Positions 8,042 through 15,238 of a stretch of 17,426 nucleotides of DNA are shown in pieces; the stretch's first letter is position 1, and each line of letters begins with the position of its first letter. The notes under the pieces are model-generated. The model made no database searches. It was not told the origin of the DNA and saw only the letters and a program-made list of their open reading frames with translations. The stretch comes from Thermoprotei archaeon. Lineage in GTDB: Archaea > Thermoproteota > Thermoprotei > Thermofilales > B20-G17. The stretch is from assembly GCA_003649515.1 (NCBI GenBank), contig QMSC01000006.1, positions 1-17,426 of the forward strand, given 5' to 3'. Made by a program: the position numbers and the translations under genes.

Positions 8042-8389
8042 ATGAGACTCTTTTCGAGAATTAAAGGACCTGGGATCATTATATTCAAGGATAGAACTGT
8101 TCTAACTTCGTTATATTTACTCAAGGACAAAGGGGTTATTGACAGAGAGAAAGAAATTGATGCAATAGCCGATTACATTAAAAGAGTTTTAACTGGCAGA
8201 TGCTCCAAATTCCTTTCCATCTATGGTTCTTCAGGTTTAGGTAAGACTGCTATAACTCGCTATGCCTTAAGCAAGCTTCTATTCGAAGGAATAGAGCAAG
8301 CTTTACCCATTTACATTGATTACATCGATAGGAGGACAAAACATTCAATCCTTACTGAGCTAATGTGTTTCTTTAGAGCTTTCTATTAA
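8042..8389 (+). pseudogene. 5' fragment of an Orc1/Cdc6-like initiator gene
   Basis: The 115-residue frame matches only the beginning of archaeal Orc1/Cdc6 proteins. It has the lead-in IFKDRTVL, the DREKEIDAIADYIKRVL helix, Walker A GSSGLGKT (about residues 67-74), and PIYIDYIDRRTKHSIL, which matches the post-Walker strand and helix. It then leaves the family and stops, where an intact protein would continue about 280 residues through Walker B, sensors and winged helix. No other frame of the next 350 bases gives the missing domains. I read it as a truncated relic, older or less conserved than the second copy at 8776. It could still express a short peptide. Confidence 0.6.
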
Positions 8390-8699
8390 GGGAAGGGGAA
8401 GAGGATTGAGAGCCATAGAAAAGGCTAATGAGGAGCTAAATATAGACTACCTCCACCTATGGATAGACTACTCTATGAAAACTCCATGGCTAGGTTGTAG
8501 CATAGATGCGATCCAAATGACAGTAAGAGAATTGTTAAAAGTATTACCAGAGAGGATTAAAGCTGTCTCACTCATACTCAAAAAGCTTGAAGAAGTATAC
8601 AGAGCGAACCCCTACTATCAAGTAGATCAGATACTCGGACGAACGGGAATCTACATAGGCCCATGTGCACATCAATGGACCATAGCGGAATGGCGGTAA
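8364..8699 (+). CDS. unrecognised orphan reading frame
   Basis: An open frame from 8364 to the stop at 8697-8699, about 111 codons, with only a TTG (8406) as an early start. The protein is coherent and charged, with NEELNIDYLHLWIDYSMKTP near the front, a helical middle (PERIKAVSLILKKLEEVYRA) and GPCAHQWTIAEW near the end, so it was probably coding once. I do not recognise it. It begins where the first Orc1 fragment ends and overlaps it out of frame, as expected of a rearranged remnant. It could be a middle or C-terminal piece of another broken gene. Confidence 0.3.
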   Translation, partial: CVSLELSIKGRGRGLRAIEKANEELNIDYLHLWIDYSMKTPWLGCSIDAIQMTVRELLKVLPERIKAVSLILKKLEEVYRANPYYQVDQILGRTGIYIGPCAHQWTIAEWR

Positions 8700-8775
8700 T
8701 AGGGTCATTATTAGGCTGAGACTTCCAGCTCTAAACTGAGCTCTTAAGGGATTAAAAACAGACTAGTAGTCAAGG

Positions 8776-9660
8776 GAGGGGGGCAAGAACGCATTCCTTT
8801 ATGGGCCGACCGGAACTGGTAAGACAGTGATATGTCGCTACGTGTTCAGGGAGCTCTCCAAGTACACGGGTATGGCTAAGCCTATCTACGTGAACTGCTG
8901 GAAGAAATACAACCGCACATTCTATACTTTGCGAGCTCGCAGCCTCGCTCAAGCAGTTCGTCCGCAGGAAGGAGTCCGTTAGGGAACTCCTGCTGAGGTT
9001 CGAGGCGGAGCTTAAGGAGGGAAGAATCGTGATAGTCGCACTCGACAAGATCGCCCAGCTCAGGGATCAGAGGATACTCTACGACCCGCTGAGGAACGGC
9101 TGCGAGCTTGTGTGCATAGCGAACGACGAGAAAGCGCTCATGAACTTGGATCCTAGGATCAGGTCATTGCTCCAGCTTGAGGAGACAGCTTTTCTGGCCT
9201 ACAGGGACTGGGAACTCTTCGACATCCTATGGGACAGGGGCAAGCTCGCGTTAATGCCGGATACCATAGAGAGGAGGCAGGTGAGGGTGATAGCATCCTT
9301 CAGCAACAGCGACGCTAGGGTGGGGTTGAAGATCATGAGAAGAGCTGCCCTCTTAGCCGAAGACGAAGGGCAAATAGAGAATAGAGGACGAGCACATAAA
9401 GCGTACTTGGGAGCAGGTCAGATTCCTGAGGAAGGACAGGTTACTCGAGAAGCTGAACGAGCGCGAGAAGCTCCTCTGCAGACTCATCGAGGACTATGGG
9501 GAGATAGCCTCAGGAGAGCTCTACAAGGCCTACCGTTCGCGAGTCGAGTCTCCAGTCACCGAGAGAGCTTACAGAAAGTACACGGAGCACTTGGTCAAGT
9601 TCGGGCTGGTGAAGGCCAAGGGAGAGGAGAAATGGAGAACCTACTGTAAAAAAGCAGTGA
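8776..9660 (+). pseudogene. frameshifted Orc1/Cdc6 replication-initiator pseudogene
   Basis: Three successive frames reconstruct most of an Orc1/Cdc6 AAA+ initiator. The first has LYGPTGTGKTVICRYVF and KPIYVNCWKKYNRTF. After a one-base shift near 8920-8930 comes CELAASLKQFVRRKE, the Walker B region IVIVALDKIAQL, ELVCIANDEKAL, LDPRIRSLLQLEE and SDARVGLKIMRRAALLAEDEG. After a second shift near 9375-9390 comes EHIKRTWEQVRFLRKDRLLE and the winged helix ending at about VKFGLVKAKGEEKWRTYC. The N-terminal ~50 residues are missing; the frame opens in GC-rich sequence with no start. Walker B reads LDK instead of LDE, so even a repaired protein should not hydrolyse ATP normally. GC is far above the neighbouring restriction genes. 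The open part from 9029 to 9649 would otherwise look like a separate gene. A sequencing error is possible for one shift, unlikely for all defects. Confidence 0.8.
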
Positions 9661-9682
9661 TTATACACATGATTTTAAACGC

Positions 9683-9696
9683 AAGATTAATAAGAG
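9683..9696 (+). promoter_or_regulatory. TATA-like box before the Argonaute
   Basis: AAGATTAATAAGAG centres on 9690, 26-28 bases before the ATG at 9718. That spacing predicts initiation at or next to the A of the ATG, a leaderless transcript; no Shine-Dalgarno sequence precedes the ATG, which fits. Confidence 0.5.
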
Positions 9697-9717
9697 TCGA
9701 TTTTCTCCTATTTAACT

Positions 9718-12036
9718 ATGCAGGAGGTTTTCCTCAACCTTTTTCCCGTTGAGGTTAAACCCAAAAAATTGCTCGTCTACGAGATTGTAAAAACGGAGCC
9801 AGAAACCCTAAACAGGGAGGTAAGGTTCCGTCTCGCGGCTGTCATAGCCAAGCATATCTCTTCATCGGCCGGTCCCGTGTTCAGCGTGGGCGATCGCATC
9901 TACTCTCTTCAGGAAGTGCCTACAGTGCACTGCGAGAAGCTAGATCTCGAGGGGACAGCTGTAGAATTCAGGGTAACTGTTAAGAAATCCGAAGAGGTAG
10001 ATCTCGAGCGCATTCCAGAAGGCCCTGAAAGACTCGTCAACAGACTCGTTGACTGGTACTATAAAGAGCGTGTTCCGGGTTCCTTCCGTATGGGAAACGT
10101 CAATTATAGGGCCGAAAATCTCTTCGCAAGATTTGAGGCTAGACTCTACAGAAGTTTCAGGGTCAACGTAAACGAGGGGATGAGGAGGGCAACCCGGATC
10201 TTTGGCGGGCGACGCTATCTCCTTCTTGACCCCGATTATCGTGTTACCTACGAGCGGGATCTCTGGGAGGAGGTCAGGGAGTACATAAAGAGGGTTCTTA
10301 ATGGCGACGAATACATGCCTGATCAAGGCATAATAAGGGCAATCAACGAGAGATATGGAAGAACCGCCGGCAGACGGGGAATGAGAGTTCAGGGGAAGAA
10401 CAGGATCGGAGAATATGAGATAATAGAGTTTGACTACACAAAAAACCCTGATACACCGGGTACTGCCGGGGAGATGAGCCAGACGGAATATTTCCTCAAG
10501 GTTTACGGGATCAGAATAAAGGACAGGAAGCAGCCGCTTGTAAGGGTGAGGGTTCTGAGCGGCTATTATCGCGGAAAGGAAATGTACCACGTGCCCGAGC
10601 TGCTGGTGTTCGACCGTATGCCGCCGCGTCTCAGGGAGAATAAAAAACTCATGAGCGCTCTGACAAACATAACCAAGCCGGAGCCGCGCGGAAGATTCTC
10701 GCAGATGCTTGGATTCATTCAGGGCGATCCATTCGGAAGGACGCGCGGCTTTGCCGATGATGATTTCATTAAAAATTTCATAGATGTTTCACGCAATCCC
10801 GTATGCGTGCAAGCTCGTGTTCTTCCGGCCATAAGAGTCAGAATGGGGGATGCTGAGTTTTCCGTATCCTCCGATTCAGAATTCCTGAAGAAAATTCAAG
10901 GCCAGCGATTCCACAGGATACCGGAGATCAGAACCATAGTTCTTGTTTATAATGCGTCAAGGGAAAAGGAGGTTCTGGAATTCTATTCCATGCTTGCAAA
11001 GGTCGCGGGCGATCACGGCATGGAACTGCCTGAGCCTGTAAAGGTTCCGGTGGAAGAGGATTATGCCAGTGCGCTATCGAAGGGCGCGGATGCCGATATA
11101 GTACTCACGTTCATATCGCGCGGGAACCACCAGCTCTACGAAAGAATCAAGCAGGATCTGCTGGTTAGATACGGCACCCTCTCGCAGAACATAACCTACG
11201 AAAACACGCTGGACGTGATCGACGAATACCGGGCAAGGTGCAATGAACGGGCTATACGTACAGTGCTAACGCTTCTCTCCATGCAGATCTGCGCGAAACT
11301 CGGCGGCGCGCCGTGGGCGTTCAGCGAACCCGTATATGAGAGGGATTTTCCCGTAATCGGGCTGGACATTCACTATCGCGGCGACTGGGGCGAGGGCACC
11401 GTGGGAGCGTGTGCCGTTTTCGATCCGTATGGTGAGTACCTGTTCTCGGACATTTCCCTAGAGGAGAACGGTTCCGATCTCGAAACTCTGCTCTCTGAAG
11501 TGCTGGATAGATACATCCAGCAGTTTGGTGATCCAGCTGGTCTCCTTATACTGAGGGACGGTCTGAACTTTACCCAAGAACAGAGATTTCTTTACGGGCC
11601 CAGCGGTGAGCTTGAAGCGATAGAAAGAGTTCTCTCCAATTACGGAATATCCCGTTTCATACTTGTAATGGAGAAGAAGGGTTCACTTCTCAGAATGTAT
11701 AAAAAGATGGACTCGCTCAAGGTCGAAAATCCGGAGCCCGGAACGGTGGTGATCGGATCGCCATTTGAATCAAACGAGATGCTTATGATCTCTCAGGAAA
11801 CCTATCAAGGAACAGTTGAACCCGTTATGTACCGTGTCATAAGACCCCAAAATCCTGATATGGATGGAATAGCCACCGCCGTGTACAAGCTGACAAGACA
11901 CCACTGGAACACCTATAGGTCGCTGAGAATTCCGGCACCGGCCTTCCACGCCGACAGAATAGCCTATCTTGTAAGGCGGATATTGAGGAGGAAACCAAAA
12001 ACCATGAGGGTGCTGAACAGACCCTTCTATCTGTGA
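9718..12036 (+). CDS. ago: long prokaryotic Argonaute, predicted active nuclease
   Basis: A 772-residue Argonaute that would use a short guide strand to find and cut complementary nucleic acid. It has the full N-PAZ-MID-PIWI length, close to thermophilic archaeal enzymes such as the Pyrococcus one. PAZ is visible around residues 165-300 (TEYFLKVYGIRIKDRKQPL, then VPELLVF). The MID 5'-phosphate pocket has Y474, K478, Q490 and K527, a YK-type set; a second lysine used in human Ago2 is Q here (about 523). PIWI has D550 in GLDIHY, a candidate glutamate finger at E582/E583 or E589, D614 in LRDG, and D746 in FHADRIA, so DEDD slicer activity is predicted. The chain ends in the hydrophobic FYL typical of the family. 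It heads a cassette with the helicase nine bases downstream. Guide type is not readable; archaeal relatives use DNA guides on DNA targets. Confidence 0.92.
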   Translation: MQEVFLNLFPVEVKPKKLLVYEIVKTEPETLNREVRFRLAAVIAKHISSSAGPVFSVGDRIYSLQEVPTVHCEKLDLEGTAVEFRVTVKKSEEVDLERIPEGPERLVNRLVDWYYKERVPGSFRMGNVNYRAENLFARFEARLYRSFRVNVNEGMRRATRIFGGRRYLLLDPDYRVTYERDLWEEVREYIKRVLNGDEYMPDQGIIRAINERYGRTAGRRGMRVQGKNRIGEYEIIEFDYTKNPDTPGTAGEMSQTEYFLKVYGIRIKDRKQPLVRVRVLSGYYRGKEMYHVPELLVFDRMPPRLRENKKLMSALTNITKPEPRGRFSQMLGFIQGDPFGRTRGFADDDFIKNFIDVSRNPVCVQARVLPAIRVRMGDAEFSVSSDSEFLKKIQGQRFHRIPEIRTIVLVYNASREKEVLEFYSMLAKVAGDHGMELPEPVKVPVEEDYASALSKGADADIVLTFISRGNHQLYERIKQDLLVRYGTLSQNITYENTLDVIDEYRARCNERAIRTVLTLLSMQICAKLGGAPWAFSEPVYERDFPVIGLDIHYRGDWGEGTVGACAVFDPYGEYLFSDISLEENGSDLETLLSEVLDRYIQQFGDPAGLLILRDGLNFTQEQRFLYGPSGELEAIERVLSNYGISRFILVMEKKGSLLRMYKKMDSLKVENPEPGTVVIGSPFESNEMLMISQETYQGTVEPVMYRVIRPQNPDMDGIATAVYKLTRHHWNTYRSLRIPAPAFHADRIAYLVRRILRRKPKTMRVLNRPFYL

Positions 12037-12045
12037 GGCGAGATA

Positions 12046-13701
12046 ATGGAACTCACCGCGGCAAACTTCAGAATTGAGGCCCCGCGTTTTATATTCTCTA
12101 GACTAGCCGAGGAGAAGAACGTGGTTATCGACGCACCACCCGGGCTGGGGAAAACAAGAAGCGCGGCTAAGGCCGCAATAAGGCTGGTCAGGGAGATAGG
12201 CCAGAGGGTTGTTATCATAGAGCCGACTAAAACGCTGAGATCTCAGGTTGCCAGCTATATAAGGAAGGAGGATCCGGAAATAGAAATTCATGAATCTAAA
12301 GCTTGGAGCGACTATTCCTGTCCGATTATCAATGCGCCAGCTGATCCCGCGTTCTGCTCGTACAGGAAGGATATCTGTGAGGAGGAGAGGTTGAGATGCG
12401 GCGTTCTGCAGGACATAAAAATGATAGGAAAATCAAAGCTAACCGTTGCAACCTTCGCGAAGCTGCTCATGTCAAAGGGCTCCTTTGCAGGTTATAATAC
12501 CGTGATTGTTGATGAATCCCACGGTTTCGAAAATGCCGAGACAAGTTTCCTTCAAACCTACGTGATGTTCGACAGGCTAAGGGAGATTGCTGGTGAGGTG
12601 GAGGAGGAATATCCTGAGCTGGCGGAGGAGCTGAACCGGCTGGCCGATGGCCTCTTGAGAATGAATCAGATGCTCGGCGATTCGGAACTCCTCACAATGG
12701 GCGAGATAGACAGAATTCGTGAGGCCTTTGAGAGCGATGTGCTCAGGAGAGTGTGGCTGGAGTGCGCGCGAGAGGGAAAGTATCCGCGATACAGACGGCT
12801 ATACAGCGACCTGCAGACGCTTCACTTCCGCATGCAGAACATAGCCGGCAATATATTCTTCTTCTACGAGGGCGCACTTTATGGAAGACCGAAGAACATG
12901 GAGGCCGAGATCGCAGGCTTCTTCAAGGACAAAAACGTATGCCTGCTCAGTGCTACGGTGGAGGATCCAGCAAGGCACGCAAGGGAGTGCGGTCTTGACA
13001 TGAGACGGTTCGATCAGACATGCGGAGTGGTGGTCAAGGATTATCCCGAGGTGAGGAGGAGGAACAGAATGCTCGTGGCGCTGAAGGACGGGCCGGTTCT
13101 GAGCAAGGCCGATGAGGAAAAATACGCGATAGCCCGGAAAAGAGCGAACGAGATTCTGCTGGAGATACTGAGCAGGTTCACGCTCCGGTCGCTTGTTCTG
13201 TTCAGAAGCTATGGTGATCAGAGAATGGCGTGGGAGTTCCTCAGCGCGACACCAGTTGCACCACGGATACAGAACATATGGCAGGGGGAGGATCCCGAGG
13301 AAATCGAGAAAAAGATCAGGAAGCTGAGAGAGGGAGACATTGTTCTAACCTCCGCATCGGCGAGGCTCTGGGAGGGAGTTGACATACCCGGTCTCCGGCT
13401 GGTGGTGATAGACGCGCTTCCATACCCCGGAAAGGATCCTCTCGACAGGAAATACAACTTCAGAGCCGGATACGAAACCATGCTCAAAAGGCTGAAGCAG
13501 GGTCTCGGGCGCATAGTGAGATCGGATGATGACTGGGGAGCGGCCGTCGTGATAGACAGGAGGTTTACCGAGAGGTTCCCATCCATCGCGCCTCGGCTGC
13601 CTTGGTTCATGGGCGAGGACTTCAGAAAGATGAGGCTCACGGAGGCCCTCAGCGAGCTTGATGAGTTTGTCAGAAAGAGGGGCGGGACATCGGTCATTTG
13701 A
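12046..13701 (+). CDS. XPD/DinG-family Fe-S helicase linked to Argonaute
   Basis: A 551-residue superfamily 2 helicase, predicted to move 5' to 3' on single-stranded DNA and to open duplexes or R-loops. Walker A is APPGLGKT (30-37). Cysteines C92, C104, C111 and C118 between Walker A and the DESH box (156-159) match the 4Fe-4S domain of XPD and DinG. LLSATVED is at about residue 300, WEGVDIPG at about 441-448 and the arginine-finger motif QGLGRIVR at about 485-492. GAGGCGAG precedes the ATG by about seven bases, and only nine bases separate it from the Argonaute stop, so the pair is almost surely cotranscribed. It is compact for an XPD (usually about 620-650 residues). It could supply unwound target or guide DNA to the Argonaute; a separate repair role is the alternative. 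Confidence 0.88.
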   Translation: MELTAANFRIEAPRFIFSRLAEEKNVVIDAPPGLGKTRSAAKAAIRLVREIGQRVVIIEPTKTLRSQVASYIRKEDPEIEIHESKAWSDYSCPIINAPADPAFCSYRKDICEEERLRCGVLQDIKMIGKSKLTVATFAKLLMSKGSFAGYNTVIVDESHGFENAETSFLQTYVMFDRLREIAGEVEEEYPELAEELNRLADGLLRMNQMLGDSELLTMGEIDRIREAFESDVLRRVWLECAREGKYPRYRRLYSDLQTLHFRMQNIAGNIFFFYEGALYGRPKNMEAEIAGFFKDKNVCLLSATVEDPARHARECGLDMRRFDQTCGVVVKDYPEVRRRNRMLVALKDGPVLSKADEEKYAIARKRANEILLEILSRFTLRSLVLFRSYGDQRMAWEFLSATPVAPRIQNIWQGEDPEEIEKKIRKLREGDIVLTSASARLWEGVDIPGLRLVVIDALPYPGKDPLDRKYNFRAGYETMLKRLKQGLGRIVRSDDDWGAAVVIDRRFTERFPSIAPRLPWFMGEDFRKMRLTEALSELDEFVRKRGGTSVI

Positions 13702-13712
13702 GGACCGAGATC

Positions 13713-14549
13713 ATGAATCTGCTACCTCAGCCGAAGGATCTCGAGGGAATAGCCCTGATGTACGGCCTGAACAGATTCTTCAGCTCTAAGAGGAACCTTG
13801 TGGGAAAGGCCTTCCGGATAGACCAGTATATCTCCCGTCTGATGAGGGGAGATATACTGAAGCCGGAGACAGCCATCTATGACAGGATGAACGTATATTT
13901 TCTCAACAGGTCGATGCATCAGGCCAATGAGGCCTGCAACAAACTCTGGGCAACAGTGGAGCTCTATCATGGGATGAAAACGGGAAGAAAGCTCTGCAGG
14001 AGATTTAATGAAAATTTCCTACCCACATCCACCATACCCACGCTTCATTATGCCAATATCTCGGCCCTTCTGTCGATCCTCAGCCTTTTCGGCGTAGCCT
14101 CCATAGCGTACAGGAAAGGGAAGCTGCGGTTCTACAATCTCGTCAGAACCGCCGATGGGATAATCCTGATCGAGAGGAAGAGGCACCTCTCCGAGATTTT
14201 TGGAACGGCGAAGAGAGGGTGGCACGAGCAGATCCTGCAGATGTACGGAGGACTGCGACAGAAGGGAATTGGGCTACCGGAAATAGACATGGAAGGCTGC
14301 AGGCGGTTGATGAAGGCCCGTCTGAAATATCACTATGACATACTGGGGCAGACCACTATGAGGGATGTCTACGGTGTGGAAAAATACTTTGATCTCCTTC
14401 CCGTGGCCGTTAGATCGATTAGCTCCGCCGTGGAAAGCCTGTGCAGAATAATGGGAAGTTTGCCGAATAAATGCGATTCAAGATTCGATGAGTTGCTCCT
14501 CAAGCTTCCGGATGTATCGCGTGAGTACGGGGTGAAATTAACCCTGTGA
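13713..14549 (+). CDS. unknown third protein of the Argonaute cassette
   Basis: A 278-residue protein I do not recognise. It is basic, mostly helical by composition, and has no signal peptide or clear membrane span. Residues about 103-147 look like a winged helix: helices in THLHYAN-like sequence ISALLSILSLFG, then a two-strand wing VASIAYRKGKLRFYNLV, followed by DGIILIERKRHL. The C-terminal third has YHYDILGQTTMRDVYG and a helical tail. A TTG at 13698 overlapping the helicase stop (TTGA) would add five residues, but GAGG (13700-13703) lies nine bases before the ATG at 13713, which I prefer. Either way it directly follows the helicase and shares its GC-rich composition. It may bind DNA as guide loader, sensor or regulator; no catalytic motif is evident. 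Confidence 0.65.
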   Translation: MNLLPQPKDLEGIALMYGLNRFFSSKRNLVGKAFRIDQYISRLMRGDILKPETAIYDRMNVYFLNRSMHQANEACNKLWATVELYHGMKTGRKLCRRFNENFLPTSTIPTLHYANISALLSILSLFGVASIAYRKGKLRFYNLVRTADGIILIERKRHLSEIFGTAKRGWHEQILQMYGGLRQKGIGLPEIDMEGCRRLMKARLKYHYDILGQTTMRDVYGVEKYFDLLPVAVRSISSAVESLCRIMGSLPNKCDSRFDELLLKLPDVSREYGVKLTL

Positions 14550-14620
14550 TCGATGTCGAAAACCTATTACAGCAGCTTGGTCTGAAATAATCCGGTAAAC
14601 GGTCTCAGATCATCAAAGAT

Positions 14621-15156
14621 CTACGAGAACCTTCTGAGTCCGGAGAGCTCTTCCCCGGATAGGTCGCCGAGCCTGTCTCGGATGCGGTTGTAAGAGCCAT
14701 TCGGCACGTATACCCTTATCCCGAGCTTGAGGAAAATCCTCACAGCGTCAAGGGGAGGATCGAACAGAGACACGAACCAGATATTGTCCGGGAATCCGTA
14801 AATTTTCCTGGGGATGTAGGCATCCCCCACTGTGAGTTTCCATCTTTCCCGCACCTCCCTCTTAAGTGATATGAACACAGCCTTCTGAGAATCCCTACGG
14901 AGGGTTGTGGAATCAGGTATCATGAAATCGAATTCGGCCTCACCCAATTTGGACGGCTTCTCCCGGGAATTCCGAAGAAATCCAGCAGGCGCATGAACAG
15001 AATTTCAAACGTTCTTCCCGCCCTCGTCCTCCTGCTGTTCGCGAGCGATGTCCCGAAATCCCTGTAGCTGTATTCTCCGTACTCTCCTTTCTGGAATTTC
15101 TCCCTGACCCTTCTTTCATACCTGCTGTAAATTTCACGCCTTCCGAGTACTATATT
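14621..15156 (-). pseudogene. frameshifted Type II restriction endonuclease remnant
   Basis: Two minus-strand frames join into one enzyme fragment of about 180 residues. The first, from about 15156, has LGRREIYSRYERRVREKF, SYRDFGTSLANSRRTRAGR and TFEILFMRLLDFFGIPG. The second, entered by a one-base shift near 14945-14962, has GEAEFDFMIPDSTTLRRD, AVFISLKREVRERWKLT, AYIPRKIYG and LGIRVYVPNGSYNRI. The order RxRAGRxFE, then an acidic strand, then S-x-K with RERW, matches Type II enzymes of the EcoRII C-terminal/PspGI sort. There is no start codon in the first frame; a GTG at 15160 in another frame reads KYSTRKA and could be the old start beyond a second shift. No cognate methyltransferase is present. 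Its GC resembles the Argonaute cassette, with which it is convergent. Confidence 0.65.
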
Positions 15157-15221
15157 TCACTAAGCGAGATAGTAGCTCTTGCCAATAGAGAGGGATAGAA
15201 TAACTCTGCAAAAGTTATATG

Positions 15222-15231
15222 CTTTTAAAAG
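15222..15231 (-). terminator. small palindrome after the HD gene
   Basis: CTTTTAAAAG is a perfect 10-base palindrome just past the HD gene stop, with further T-rich sequence (CTTTTGC) downstream on the minus strand. It is a weak terminator candidate. The rest of the 15157-15238 gap shows nothing else. Confidence 0.25.
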
Positions 15232-15238
15232 GCTATCA

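Noticed and set aside
9029..9649. A 206-codon open frame that could be called an intact gene
   Set aside because: Its front is the middle of an Orc1/Cdc6 protein starting at an internal GTG, and its last ~80 codons are the wrong frame of the same gene, so it is part of the pseudogene.
9940..10590. Long open frame on the minus strand inside the Argonaute gene
   Set aside because: It lies wholly opposite the Argonaute coding region, its protein has no coherent motifs, and it has no promoter or ribosome site of its own.
14940..15137. A 65-codon minus-strand frame
   Set aside because: The neighbouring frame over the same bases gives the restriction-enzyme motifs, whereas this one is low-complexity and does not join to anything.
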